A DNA stretch of 64,000 nt, taken from positions 62,001 through 126,000 of the forward strand of contig NZ_JALJXP010000007.1 of NCBI RefSeq assembly GCF_024170165.1, given 5' to 3'. The stretch is from Pseudomonas nitroreducens (GTDB lineage Bacteria > Pseudomonadota > Gammaproteobacteria > Pseudomonadales > Pseudomonadaceae). Below the pieces are notes generated by a model, which saw only the letters and a list, made by a program, of their open reading frames with translations, was not told the origin of the DNA and did not search any database. Positions 54,539-64,000 of this stretch are shown piece after piece; the stretch's first letter is position 1; every line of letters begins with the position of its first letter. Position numbers and translations under genes: made by a program.

Positions 54539-55309
54539 ATGCTCCCTGCCCTTTTCATCTCCCACGGCTCTCCCATGCTCGCCCTCGACCCCGGCGCCAG
54601 CGATGCGCCCCTCAAGCGCCTGGCCCGCGAGCTGCCACGCCCGAAAGCCATCCTGGTGGTCTCCGCCCACTGGGAAACCCCGGACCTGCGCGTCACCGCA
54701 TCGCCCAAGCCGGACACCTGGCACGACTTCTACGGCTTCCCTCCCGAGCTGCATGCCGTGCAGTACCCGGCCGCCGGCTCGCCGGAGCTGGCCCGGCGCG
54801 TCGTCGAACTGCTGGCCGAGGACGGCCTGCCGGCCACCCTCGATCCCGACCGTCCGCTGGATCATGGCGCCTGGGTGCCGCTGAGCCTGATGTACCCGGA
54901 TGCCGATATCCCCGTCGTCCAGCTGTCCCTGCCCAGCCGTCTCGGCGCGCCCATGCAGCACCGCATCGGCGTGACCCTGCGGGCGCTGCGCGAGGAAGGC
55001 ATCCTGCTGATCGGTTCGGGCAGCATCACCCACAACCTGGGCGAACTGGACTGGCACGCCGGCCCGGAAGTCATCACGCCCTGGGCCAAGGCCTTCCGCG
55101 ACTGGATGGTGCAGCATCTGGAAGCCGACGACGAAGCCGCTCTGTTCGACTATCGCCAGCAGGCGCCGTACGCCGTGCGCAATCACCCGCGCGACGAGCA
55201 CCTGCTGCCGCTGTACTTCGCCCGCGGCGCTGGCGGTTCGGCGATGACGGTGGAGCACGCCGGCTTTACCCTCGGCGCGCTGGGGATGGATATCTACCGC
55301 TTCGACTGA
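54539..55309 (+). CDS. DODA-type class III extradiol dioxygenase (YgiD-like)
   Basis: The product has 256 residues from ATG 54539, with GAGG upstream; a GTG at 54527 would add four. Metal ligands are His in LFISHGSPML, His in VSAHWETPDLR and His in NHPRDEHLLPLYF, with HDFYGFP as a family mark. Members open catechol-type rings such as DOPA; the physiological substrate in Pseudomonas is unknown. It stands alone between an A/T-rich region and a terminator. Confidence 0.9.
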   Translation: MLPALFISHGSPMLALDPGASDAPLKRLARELPRPKAILVVSAHWETPDLRVTASPKPDTWHDFYGFPPELHAVQYPAAGSPELARRVVELLAEDGLPATLDPDRPLDHGAWVPLSLMYPDADIPVVQLSLPSRLGAPMQHRIGVTLRALREEGILLIGSGSITHNLGELDWHAGPEVITPWAKAFRDWMVQHLEADDEAALFDYRQQAPYAVRNHPRDEHLLPLYFARGAGGSAMTVEHAGFTLGALGMDIYRFD

Positions 55310-55334
55310 AGCTCGTGCAGGGATACCGGAAACG

Positions 55335-55364
55335 AAAAAGCCCCGCCAATGGCGGGGCTTTTTC
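55335..55364. terminator. Bidirectional intrinsic terminator
   Basis: AAAAAGCCCCGCC-AAT-GGCGGGGCTTTTTC lies between the dioxygenase gene and convergent deaD. Confidence 0.94.
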
Positions 55365-55383
55365 ATGCGCGGGGACTGACGGA

Positions 55384-57081
55384 TCAGTCTTCGCGGTACC
55401 GACGCAGGCGCAGGGCCTTGCCAGCGACGCGGGTGTCCTTGAGCTTGGTCAGCAGACGGTCGAGGTTCTCTTCCGGCAGCTCGATCAGGCTGAAGGTCTC
55501 GCGGATCTGGATACGGCCGATGGCCTCGCGGGACAGGCCGCCCTCATTGAGGATGGCGCCCAGCAGGTTCTTCGCCTGTACACCGTCACGGGCGCCCAGG
55601 GCGGTACGGCAACGGGCCTTGCCTTCGGACGGCGGAGCCATGGTGCGCGGCGCGCCACTGCGCTCCGGGCGGTCACCACGCTCAGGACGATCACCACGCT
55701 CACTGCGCTCGTAACGATCGCTACGCTCGCGCGGGGCCGCCGGGGTCAGCGGCTGCTCGCGACGGACCGACTCCAGGTCCAGCGCCTTGCCTTCGGTCAG
55801 TTTGGCCAGCAGCACGGCGGCCAGGGTGTCCATGTCGGTACCCAGGCGACGGCACAGCTCGTCACGCACGGCGCCACGGCTGGCAACGGCGTTGGCCAGC
55901 AGCGGTTGCAGGCCGGTGGCCAGGCGGTTAAGGCGGGCTTCAAGCACGGTTTCGGCGTCCGGCAGGCGAACTTCGCCAACCTTCTGCCCGGTCACACGTT
56001 CGATCACCTGCAGCATGCGGCGCTCGCGCGGAGTCACCAGCAGCAGGGCGCGACCTTCGCGACCCGCACGGCCGGTACGGCCGATACGGTGTACGTAGGA
56101 TTCCGGATCGTAGGGCATGTCCACGTTCAGTACGTGGGTGATACGCGCCACGTCGAGGCCGCGGGCGGCAACGTCGGTGGCGATGACGATGTCCAGCGAG
56201 CCGTCCTTGAGCGACTCGATCACGCGCTCACGCTGGGCCTGCGGCATGTCGCCGTTCAGCGCGGCGGCACGGTAGCCCTGGCGCTCGAGCAGCTCGGCGA
56301 TGTCCAGGGTGGCCTGCTTGGTACGGACGAAGCCGATCAGCGCGTCGAACTGCTCGACTTCCAGCAGACGCAGGATCGAGGCCGGCTTCTGGTCGGCATG
56401 AACCATCAGGTGCGCCTGCTCGATGCGGGCGACGGTCTGGGTCTTGGCAGCGATGCGGACGTGCTTGGGTTCTTTCAGGTGACGTTCGGCGATGCTGCGG
56501 ATCGAGGCCGGCAGGGTCGCGGAGAACAGCACGCTCTGGCGGCTGGACGGCATGGCTTCGAAGATCACTTCGAGGTCATCCATGAAGCCGAGCTTGAGCA
56601 TTTCGTCCGCTTCGTCGAGCACCAGGCTCTTGACGGTGGACAGCAGATTTTCGTCGCGACGCAGGTGGTCGCACAGGCGGCCCGGAGTGGCGACCACTAC
56701 CTGAGCGCCCTGGCGCAGGGCCTTCAGCTGCGGGCCCATGGGCGCGCCGCCGTAGACGGCGATGACGCCGACGCCCGGCATCTGCTTGGAGTAGGTTTCG
56801 AAAGCGGTGGCAACCTGCAGGGCCAGCTCGCGGGTCGGCACCAGCACCAGTACCTGCGGTACGCGGCGGCTCGGCTCGATCTGCGACAGCATTGGCAGCG
56901 CAAACGCGGCAGTCTTGCCGGTACCGGTCTGGGCCTGGCCGATCATGTCGTGGCCTTCGAGGATCACCGGGATCGACTGGGCCTGGATCGGCGACGGCTC
57001 TTCATAACCGACAGCGGCAATGGCAGCGAGAACATTGGGGTGAAGACCGAGCGCGGCGAAGCCGGCGGTTTCCTGGGTCAT
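55384..57081 (-). CDS. deaD: DEAD-box RNA helicase DeaD (CsdA)
   Basis: The product has 565 residues from ATG 57081, with AGAGG upstream. It has Q motif GFAALGLHPNVLAA/PSPIQ, motif I AQTGTGKTAAF, DEAD in LVLDEADEMLKLGF, SAT in VLFSATLP, and motif VI YVHRIGRTGRAGREG. A basic Arg/Glu-repeat stretch (about 435-480, RSDRYERSERGDRPERGDRP) leads to a DbpA-type RNA-binding domain (about 490-560). It unwinds RNA in ribosome assembly and mRNA decay, especially in the cold. The upstream region is 337 bp long. Confidence 0.94.
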   Translation of the reverse strand: MTQETAGFAALGLHPNVLAAIAAVGYEEPSPIQAQSIPVILEGHDMIGQAQTGTGKTAAFALPMLSQIEPSRRVPQVLVLVPTRELALQVATAFETYSKQMPGVGVIAVYGGAPMGPQLKALRQGAQVVVATPGRLCDHLRRDENLLSTVKSLVLDEADEMLKLGFMDDLEVIFEAMPSSRQSVLFSATLPASIRSIAERHLKEPKHVRIAAKTQTVARIEQAHLMVHADQKPASILRLLEVEQFDALIGFVRTKQATLDIAELLERQGYRAAALNGDMPQAQRERVIESLKDGSLDIVIATDVAARGLDVARITHVLNVDMPYDPESYVHRIGRTGRAGREGRALLLVTPRERRMLQVIERVTGQKVGEVRLPDAETVLEARLNRLATGLQPLLANAVASRGAVRDELCRRLGTDMDTLAAVLLAKLTEGKALDLESVRREQPLTPAAPRERSDRYERSERGDRPERGDRPERSGAPRTMAPPSEGKARCRTALGARDGVQAKNLLGAILNEGGLSREAIGRIQIRETFSLIELPEENLDRLLTKLKDTRVAGKALRLRRYRED

Positions 57082-57418
57082 GGGTTTTGCCTCTAAGTAC
57101 ATCCGCAAAGACCCAATAGCCGAGCTGCGCATGCCCTGTACGACAATGAAGTCACCCAGGCAGCTGGAAGCGGGGATTTGCGAAATGAAGATTGGAAGAA
57201 TGCGTCAAGGAAGTCCGCACTGCGGACACACAGACCGAGCCTGAAGCTGCGGAAAAATGCGGGATCCGAAACGAGGCCAGCGTTTGGCCGGCGCGTATCA
57301 TACCGGAAAATCCTGACCAATGTGTTTCTTTTCGGAACATGCCCGGCGAACGGTCACTCCGTGGACAACACCGTCCCTGCCGGCTATACCGTGCAAGCCA
57401 CCTGACCGGAGCCCGCCA
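57082..57418. other. deaD/enoyl-CoA hydratase divergent intergenic region
   Basis: No gene is evident; short open frames here lack starts with ribosome sites. The region probably contains the deaD leader and both promoters. Cold-shock helicase genes often have long leaders, which would fit, but no specific element is recognised. Confidence 0.5.
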
Positions 57419-58210
57419 ATGACCGCCAGCAGCGAACCACGCATCACAGTCGAACGCCATGACCATGTCCTGCTGCTCGGCCTGAACCGGGTCGAAAAGC
57501 GCAACGCCTTCGACCTGGACATGCTCACCCAACTGGTGCTGGTCTTCGGCGAATACGAGCGCGACGACGACCTGCGCTGCGCCCTGGTGTTCGCCCACGG
57601 CGATCACTTCACCGCCGGCCTGGACCTGGCCAACATCGGCGAGACCTTCCGCACCGGCTGGACGATGCCTGAGGGCTCGGCTGATCCGTGGGGCACCTTC
57701 GGCGGCCGGCGCCTGACCAAGCCGCTGCTGGTGGCCGCGCAGGGCTACTGCTTCACCCTGGGCATCGAACTGATGCTCGCCGCCGACATCAACCTGTGCG
57801 CCAGCAACGCGCGCTTCGCCCAGCTCGAAGTGCAACGCGGCATCTTCCCCTTCGGCGGCGCCACCCTGCGCATGCACCAGGTGGCCGGCTGGGGCAACGC
57901 CATGCGCTGGCTGCTGACCGGCGACCCGTTCGACGCCCACGAGGCATATCGCATCGGCCTGGTGCAGGAAGTCACCGCGCCGGAAGAACTCATGCCCCGC
58001 GCCCTCTGGCTGGCCCAGCGAGTGGCTGCCCAGGCGCCGCTGGGTATCCGCGCGACACTTGCCTCAGCGCGCCGAAGCCTCGACGAGGGCGAGGAAGCAG
58101 CAGCGAAACTGCTGCCCGCCATGGCCAGCGAACTGCTGTCTACCGACGACGCCCAGGAAGGTTTGAAGGCCATGCTCGAGCGTCGCGAAGGCCGATTCCA
58201 GGGCAAGTGA
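57419..58210 (+). CDS. Enoyl-CoA hydratase/isomerase family protein
   Basis: The product has 263 residues from ATG 57419. The crotonase fold shows LNRVEKRNAFDLDML, the oxyanion-hole segment HFTAGLDLANIGETF, and AQGYCFTLGIELMLAADI followed by GIFPFGGATLRM. In typical hydratases the second catalytic Glu lies in the last of these segments; here FPFGGAT lacks an obvious Glu, so isomerase, hydrolase or other crotonase chemistry is possible. The substrate is unknown. It is alone, with an A/T-rich 259-bp gap after it. Confidence 0.88.
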   Translation: MTASSEPRITVERHDHVLLLGLNRVEKRNAFDLDMLTQLVLVFGEYERDDDLRCALVFAHGDHFTAGLDLANIGETFRTGWTMPEGSADPWGTFGGRRLTKPLLVAAQGYCFTLGIELMLAADINLCASNARFAQLEVQRGIFPFGGATLRMHQVAGWGNAMRWLLTGDPFDAHEAYRIGLVQEVTAPEELMPRALWLAQRVAAQAPLGIRATLASARRSLDEGEEAAAKLLPAMASELLSTDDAQEGLKAMLERREGRFQGK

Positions 58211-58469
58211 GTGTGCCCGGAAAATCCAAAACGGAACCATCGTGCGAAAAGCGCTATATCCAAGGTATTAAAAACGCCTGGCAAGTCGCCATAATCCTTT
58301 AGTTTTTCCTTTTGATTCAAATACCTGCAAGACACAAAAGGGCTATATACAAGTTCCAATTTCGCGCCTGAAAACAAACCTCTAGAACTGACTCCAGAGC
58401 AGCGCAGCGGCTCGCCGGGATACCGAACCGGGCAGCCAGCTGACTGACGTTCTCATGGAGGAATTCGCT

Positions 58470-60104
58470 ATGTCAGGTCCGATTCGTGTTTTCGCACTTT
58501 CCCTTCTCGTCGTTGCCCTCTCGCTGCAAGGCTGCAGCAGCCACGGCGGCAGCAGTCACCACCGCTCTTCCGATAGCAGCACCACCGACGACGGCTCCGG
58601 CTCCGGTTCCGGCGGCGATGGCAGTGGCGGCACCGGCGGGACCGGCGGTACTGGTGGCACGGGTGGAACCGATGGAACAGGCGGTACTGGCGGTACTGGC
58701 GGGACGGGCGGCACCGACGGAACCGGTGGCACCGGCGGAACAGGAGGCACTGGCGGCACCGGAGGAACGGGCGGCGGCGACGGCACCGGCGGCGGCACCA
58801 CTCCGCCAGCCAGCACGACTGGCAATATTCTGACCAATACCGGCGAAGCGGTCTCCAATGTCGGCGATACCGTGAGCACTGTCGGCGCCGTGGTGAAAAC
58901 AGTCGACCTGCCGGTGCTGGGCAATGGCGTCACGCAGAATGCCGGCACCCTGGTCCAGGAAGTCGGCGCCGGTGTGGACAGCGTCGGCACCGGCGTCACC
59001 AACGGCCTCGGCCAACTGGGCAACAACCCCAACGCCCTGGGCACCACCGTCGCCGGCGCCACCGGCCTGGTCAGTCATACCGGCGGCGCAGTCAGCAGCC
59101 TGGGCGACACCGTGGCGGCCATCGGCGATGCACCGGTGCTGGCCAACACCCCGCTCAACGGCGTGACCGGCCAGGTCGGAGCTCTGGTGGATGGCGTCGG
59201 CGGCAAGATCACCATGCTCGGCGACTCTCTCAGCGGCGCAGTCACCACCGGCCCGCTGAGCCAGCTGACCACCCAGCTCAGCGGCACCACCGCCGGACTG
59301 GTCGGCAAGGTCGAAGGAACCACTCGCGGCGTCGGCGCCGCCACCGGACTGGGAACGCCGGTGAACAACCTGTTGACCACCGTCGGCGGTGTTGTGACCC
59401 AGACAGGCAACCAGGTAGCCAGTGCGAATCCGGCGCTGGCACCGGTCGGCGGAATCGTCAGCGATGCGGGTCAGGCAGTCAGCGCCACCGGCGGCTTGGT
59501 CAATGGCAGCAATCCGGGCGGTGGTCTGCTCGGCAACGTTACCGGCGCACTGGGCGGCGCCACCGGCGGCAGTAATCCGGTGGGCGGCGTGGTCAGCGGC
59601 GTGACCGGTGCAGTGGGCGGCCTTACCGGCTCCCTCGGCGGCGCCACCGGCGGCAGCAATCCGGTGGGTGGCCTGGTCAGCGGCGTGACCGGCGCAGTGG
59701 GCGGCCTTACCGGTTCCCTGGGCGGCGCCACCGGCGGCAGCAATCCGGTGGGTGGCCTGGTCAGCGGTGTGACCGGCGCAGTGGGCGGTCTCACCGGTTC
59801 TCTGGCTGGCGCCGCTGGCGGCAGCAACCCGGTAGGCGGCCTGGTCAACGGCGTGGCCGGCACCGTCGGCGGCGTGACCAGCAGTCTCACCGGCGGTGGC
59901 GGCCTGGTCGCCGGGGCAGGCGTGGGCATCGGCAGCAACAGCCAGGGTTCGGGCGTGGCAGTCGGCGCAGGTGCCGGTACGACTGGCGGTACCAGCGGTC
60001 AGGGAGGCCTGCTGGGCAATACGCTGGGCGCCGTGGGTGGCGCGTTGGGTGGTGTGACTGGCGGACTGGGTGGTGGATTGGCGATCGGTACGCCCAAGCA
60101 ATAA
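58470..60104 (+). CDS. Gly/Thr-rich repeat lipoprotein (collagen-like) next to a TpsB transporter
   Basis: The product has 544 residues from ATG 58470, with GGAGG 8 bases upstream. The signal peptide ends in a lipobox, LSLQGC, with Cys22, followed by a Ser/His/Asp-rich stretch. Residues about 50-110 are a run of Gly-Gly-Thr triplets broken by Gly-Thr-Asp. A middle region (about 115-345) has loosely repeated segments such as GEAVSNVGDTVSTVGAVV. Then come four tandem 28-residue repeats (about 362-473) with core GGSNPVGGLVSGVTGAVGGL, and a Gly-rich tail. There are no aromatic residues in the body, so it is likely an extended, flexible fibre or surface layer. The next gene encodes a TpsB-type outer-membrane transporter, a natural candidate for its export. 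It is not a typical TpsA: no TPS domain is seen. Confidence 0.82.
   Translation: MSGPIRVFALSLLVVALSLQGCSSHGGSSHHRSSDSSTTDDGSGSGSGGDGSGGTGGTGGTGGTGGTDGTGGTGGTGGTGGTDGTGGTGGTGGTGGTGGTGGGDGTGGGTTPPASTTGNILTNTGEAVSNVGDTVSTVGAVVKTVDLPVLGNGVTQNAGTLVQEVGAGVDSVGTGVTNGLGQLGNNPNALGTTVAGATGLVSHTGGAVSSLGDTVAAIGDAPVLANTPLNGVTGQVGALVDGVGGKITMLGDSLSGAVTTGPLSQLTTQLSGTTAGLVGKVEGTTRGVGAATGLGTPVNNLLTTVGGVVTQTGNQVASANPALAPVGGIVSDAGQAVSATGGLVNGSNPGGGLLGNVTGALGGATGGSNPVGGVVSGVTGAVGGLTGSLGGATGGSNPVGGLVSGVTGAVGGLTGSLGGATGGSNPVGGLVSGVTGAVGGLTGSLAGAAGGSNPVGGLVNGVAGTVGGVTSSLTGGGGLVAGAGVGIGSNSQGSGVAVGAGAGTTGGTSGQGGLLGNTLGAVGGALGGVTGGLGGGLAIGTPKQ
58617..58800 (+). repeat. Gly-Gly-Thr coding microsatellite (9-bp units)
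   Basis: The DNA is made of GGCACCGGC-like 9-bp units with scattered synonymous changes and periodic GAT/GAC codons. Such arrays vary in length by slippage, so allele length may differ among strains. Confidence 0.8.
59553..59888 (+). repeat. Four tandem 84-bp repeats in the lipoprotein gene
   Basis: Units begin at 59553, 59637, 59721 and 59805. The first three are nearly identical (GGCGGCGCCACCGGCGGCAG at each start) and the fourth is diverged. The near identity points to recent duplication or ongoing exchange. Confidence 0.88.
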
Positions 60105-60130
60105 TCCGAATTACACCCATACTGTGATAA

Positions 60131-60162
60131 CCAGGAGCCACCCACGGCTCCTGGTCCCTTTT
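60131..60162 (+). terminator. Hairpin between lipoprotein and TpsB genes
   Basis: CCAGGAGCC-ACCCAC-GGCTCCTGG has a 9-bp stem followed by TCCCTTTTC. It may be a partial terminator setting a lower dose of the transporter than of the lipoprotein. Confidence 0.55.
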
Positions 60163-60188
60163 CGAAGTCGGTCTCATGGAGGAGCCAG

Positions 60189-61856
60189 ATGCGCAAACTT
60201 GCTGTCCTGCCCCTGTTGTTGGCTGCACCTTTCGCCTGGGCCGAGCGCCCGATCCAGCTTCCCGGCTCCGATATCGAACAGACCCTCCCCCGCCCCAACC
60301 TGCCCGATGGCGAACTTCGCCCGAAGGCCCCCAAGGTCACCACGCCGCAGCCGGCGGCCAGCCAGCCGGTGCAGATTCTCCAGCAACGCATCCAGATCAA
60401 GCGCATCGAGCTGGCCGGCGGCAAGCACTACCCCGTCGCCACCTGGAAACCGCTGCTGGAACCGCTGACCAAACGCACCATCCAGGTCAGCGAACTGGTG
60501 GCGGCGGCCAAGGCCATCACCCGGCGTTACCAGGACGATGGCTACTTCATTTCCTTCGCCTACGTGCCGAACCAGAATTTCAACAACGGCGTTGCGCGCA
60601 TCGTGCTGGTCGAAGGCCATATCACCCAGGTCCGCAGCAACGGCGATCTGGGCGTGCACCAGGCGCGGGTGGACCGCTGGATCGACAAGCTCAAGTCCGA
60701 GAAACCGCTGACCCGCGAGAGCTTCGAGCGCTTCAGCGTGCTGATGAGCCGGGTGCCGGGCCTGCAGCTGGCCATGGCGCTCAACCCGCCCACCACCAGC
60801 GATGGCGGGGCGGTGCTGGAACTGGCCGGCAAGCAGAAGCGCTTCGACACCGGCATGAACCTGGATTCACGGCGCAACCAGCAGCGCGGCATCTTCAACG
60901 CCGAGGTGATGTCGATACTCGGCTGGGGCGAGCAGCTGCAGTACAGCTACCTTTATCCGCCGGGCGACGACCACGAGTACTACCGCGCCTGGAACTACAG
61001 CCAGTTGCTGGGCGACAACGGTGTTCAGCTGCAGGCCGGCTACTCCAAGTACAACTCGCGCCCGGGCGACAACCTGCGCCTGGCCAGCGGCCTGGAGTTC
61101 GAGCGGCACCGGCAGAACGAGCGGGTCAGCGCCGGCCTTGGCCTGCCACTGATGCTGCGCCGCGACCTCACCTGGGACGTCACCCTGCGCGGCTACACGG
61201 TGAACGACTCCAGCCGTTACGACCTGGTCTATCCGGACATCCCCTACCGCATCGAGCAAAAGAGCAAGCTGCGGGTGGTCGGTGTGGAAACCGTCGTCCA
61301 GCAGTTCGTCGAGAAGCGCGTGCGCGCCGGCAGCCTTGCGGTCTACCAGGGCCTCAACGGCATGGGCGCTGAAACCCCGGAACCGGTGAAGAAGGACTTC
61401 ACCCGCCTGCTCGGCTACGGTGCGCAGCAGGATCAGTTCGGCTCCAACTGGCAGGGCGTGGTGACCGCCGCGTTCCAGTGGAGCGACGACGTGCTGCCGG
61501 ACTCCGAGCAGGTCACCTACGGCGGCGCCAACTTCGGTCGCGGCTACCCCGATGACCAGGCCTCCGGCGACAAGGGCTGGGGGGCCGCCTACGAGGTGAA
61601 CTATTCCTTCCTGCGGCAGAGTACCCTGCTCAGCCAGATCCAGCCTTACGTGGTCGCCGACACCGCGCGCACTCATTACAACCAGGACGGACTGACCGAA
61701 GCCAAGCTCGGCTCGGCGGCGATCGGTGTGCGCTTCTCCGACCGCAAGCACTACCTGGTGTCGGCGGAAGTGGCCAAGCCCTTCGGCGACCGCGCGCTGG
61801 ACAACAACGAACGCAGCCCGCGGCTGAACTTCGCCTTCAGTTACCAGTTCCCCTGA
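60189..61856 (+). CDS. TpsB/FhaC-family outer-membrane transporter
   Basis: The product has 555 residues with GGAGG before ATG 60189. The signal peptide ends PFAWA. A periplasmic linker (about 20-60) precedes a POTRA domain (about 62-140, IQIKRIELAGGKHYPVATW and ITRRYQDDGYFISFAYVP, IVLVEGHITQV), then a second POTRA-like part. The C-terminal two-thirds is a 16-strand barrel with the loop-6 motif YGGANFGRGYPDDQ (the VRGY equivalent) and final Phe (FAFSYQFP). It belongs to two-partner secretion. The only neighbour that could be cargo is the upstream lipoprotein; no large TpsA exoprotein is in view. Confidence 0.92.
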   Translation: MRKLAVLPLLLAAPFAWAERPIQLPGSDIEQTLPRPNLPDGELRPKAPKVTTPQPAASQPVQILQQRIQIKRIELAGGKHYPVATWKPLLEPLTKRTIQVSELVAAAKAITRRYQDDGYFISFAYVPNQNFNNGVARIVLVEGHITQVRSNGDLGVHQARVDRWIDKLKSEKPLTRESFERFSVLMSRVPGLQLAMALNPPTTSDGGAVLELAGKQKRFDTGMNLDSRRNQQRGIFNAEVMSILGWGEQLQYSYLYPPGDDHEYYRAWNYSQLLGDNGVQLQAGYSKYNSRPGDNLRLASGLEFERHRQNERVSAGLGLPLMLRRDLTWDVTLRGYTVNDSSRYDLVYPDIPYRIEQKSKLRVVGVETVVQQFVEKRVRAGSLAVYQGLNGMGAETPEPVKKDFTRLLGYGAQQDQFGSNWQGVVTAAFQWSDDVLPDSEQVTYGGANFGRGYPDDQASGDKGWGAAYEVNYSFLRQSTLLSQIQPYVVADTARTHYNQDGLTEAKLGSAAIGVRFSDRKHYLVSAEVAKPFGDRALDNNERSPRLNFAFSYQFP

Positions 61857-61875
61857 CGCCTTCCGTTGCAGAGAC

Positions 61876-62652
61876 TCACTGCGCCGGGCGCAGCGACTCG
61901 ATGTAGGTGCGCAGCGAATAGCCCAGCTTCGGTTCGAGCTGGCCGACGCGCTTCTTCAGGCCGCGCAGGTTGAGCTTCTGGTCCAGCTCGGCGGGCACGA
62001 AGACGATCACGTTGCCTTCGGGTACCGGGCATTCCCAGTAATGCCGGTTGAAGCGCCCGCGCAGCAGCGCAGCGCCCAGCGGCCGACCATCATCGGTGCT
62101 CCACTGGTTGATCACCAGCCAGCCGCCAGGCCGCAGGCGCTCGCGGCAGGCGCCGAGGAAGTCCCAGCCGATATGCGCCGGCGCGGGGCCGGTGTCGGTG
62201 TAGAGGTCGAGGAAGATCAGGTCTGCCGGCTCGCACTCGGCCAGCTCCTGTACGGCGTCGCCGATGCGCAGGTTCAGGCGCTGGTCGTCCACCAGCCCGA
62301 GGTGCTCGCGGGCCAGGCGCGGGATGGACGGGCGCAGCTCGATGGCTTCCACCTCTTCCAGCGGCAGGTGCTTCAGGCAGGCCTGGGTCAGGCTGCCCGC
62401 ACCGAAGCCGAGGAACAGCGCGCGGCGCGGGCGCGAATGGCACAGCGCGCCGACCAGCATGGCGCGCGAGTAGTCGTACTCCAGCCAGCTCGGGTCACCC
62501 ATCAGCACGCAGCTCTGCTCGACCTCATCGCCGAACTCCAGGTAGCGGAAGGCGCCACTCTCGACGACGCGGATCACGCCGAAGTCATCGCGCTCCTCGA
62601 CGATCAGCAGTTCTTCGTTAAGCGGCTGTTCGTCCAGCAGTTCCTCGCTCAT
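61876..62652 (-). CDS. Spermidine synthase-like methyltransferase-fold protein
   Basis: The product has 258 residues from ATG 62652, with GGAG 6 bases upstream. The Rossmann SAM-type fold shows ALFLGFGAGSLTQACLKHL, the acidic end of strand 2 in VEAIELRPSIPRLA, and ADLIFLDLYTDTGPAP. This resembles polyamine aminopropyltransferase-like proteins, though the usual catalytic Asp pattern of true spermidine synthases (D-x-x-D near YHE) is not evident. The substrate is unknown. The gene converges with the TpsB gene, 19 bp apart. Confidence 0.8.
   Translation of the reverse strand: MSEELLDEQPLNEELLIVEERDDFGVIRVVESGAFRYLEFGDEVEQSCVLMGDPSWLEYDYSRAMLVGALCHSRPRRALFLGFGAGSLTQACLKHLPLEEVEAIELRPSIPRLAREHLGLVDDQRLNLRIGDAVQELAECEPADLIFLDLYTDTGPAPAHIGWDFLGACRERLRPGGWLVINQWSTDDGRPLGAALLRGRFNRHYWECPVPEGNVIVFVPAELDQKLNLRGLKKRVGQLEPKLGYSLRTYIESLRPAQ

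Positions 62653-64000
<1,348 letters not shown>

Noticed and set aside
58280-58310. Sigma54 promoter (TGGCAAGTCGCC) before the lipoprotein gene
   Set aside because: The GC dinucleotide is not at the required distance from GG.
58540-58850. TPS (hemagglutinin N-terminal) domain in the lipoprotein
   Set aside because: The segment after the lipobox is Ser/His/Asp and then Gly-Gly-Thr; no NPNGI- or NPxL-type motif is present.
59553-59888. 84-bp repeats as a possible CRISPR or origin iteron array
   Set aside because: They are in frame, encode a protein repeat and have no spacers.
58473-60101. 542-codon minus-strand frame opposite the repeat lipoprotein
   Set aside because: No ribosome site and an Ala/His-rich translation produced by the repeat; the plus frame has GGAGG, signal peptide and lipobox.

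Overview
The window is high-GC chromosomal DNA of a Pseudomonas, most likely a non-aeruginosa member of the P. aeruginosa lineage. This rests on gene content and on gene order as I remember it from P. aeruginosa PAO1: about 21.4-64 kb follows PAO1 PA2795-PA2843 with some additions and losses, and the purine block follows PA1521-PA1513. No plasmid, prophage, IS element or CRISPR array is visible. Short REP-type palindromes are scattered between genes.

Left part (1-17 kb): a purine catabolism island. It holds the end of guanine deaminase (guaD), an FCD-type GntR regulator, an AzgA-type NCS2 purine permease, uraH, puuE, uraD, allA, the membrane-bound urate oxidase puuD with its fused cytochrome c, and a NAT-family urate/xanthine permease. 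A palindrome TTGTAYACAA recurs at the regulator and transporter promoters, between uraH and puuE, and before the urate permease, which suggests one local regulon. Allantoicase is missing from its usual place. Two blocks break the island: a universal stress protein plus LysR plus EmrAB/OMF-type efflux operon (0.5-6.3 kb), and a fused response regulator/histidine kinase that lacks both phosphotransfer residues (9-10.8 kb).

Middle part (17-43 kb): a chemoreceptor, a small lipoprotein, a 2OG-Fe(II) oxygenase, an O-antigen ligase-like protein, dusA, tal, an RssB/RssC-type phosphatase/anti-anti-sigma pair, mlaA, a phosphonate-like GntR/HAD/HD group, queF, a copper-resistance island (cupredoxin-copA-copB, a 43-residue PtrA-like protein, copRS), an ABC-2 exporter, a GST, a transglutaminase-like protein, and fadE. 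It ends in a tRNA-Glu/3x tRNA-Gly operon.

Right part (43-64 kb): redox and surface-sensing genes (GST, free methionine-R-sulfoxide reductase, DUF815 ATPase, sagS, ospR-gpx, msrB), alaA, htpX, tpm, a divergent CsrA-like small protein, a DODA dioxygenase, a DEAD-box helicase and an enoyl-CoA hydratase. These are followed by a Gly/Thr-rich repeat lipoprotein directly upstream of a TpsB/FhaC-type outer-membrane transporter. A class II DAHP synthase runs off the right edge.

The most unusual items are the lipoprotein/TpsB pair, the double-dead two-component fusion, the CsrA-like protein without the first-strand arginines, the nucleophile-less HAD protein beside a PhnZ-like oxygenase, and the shared purine operator.
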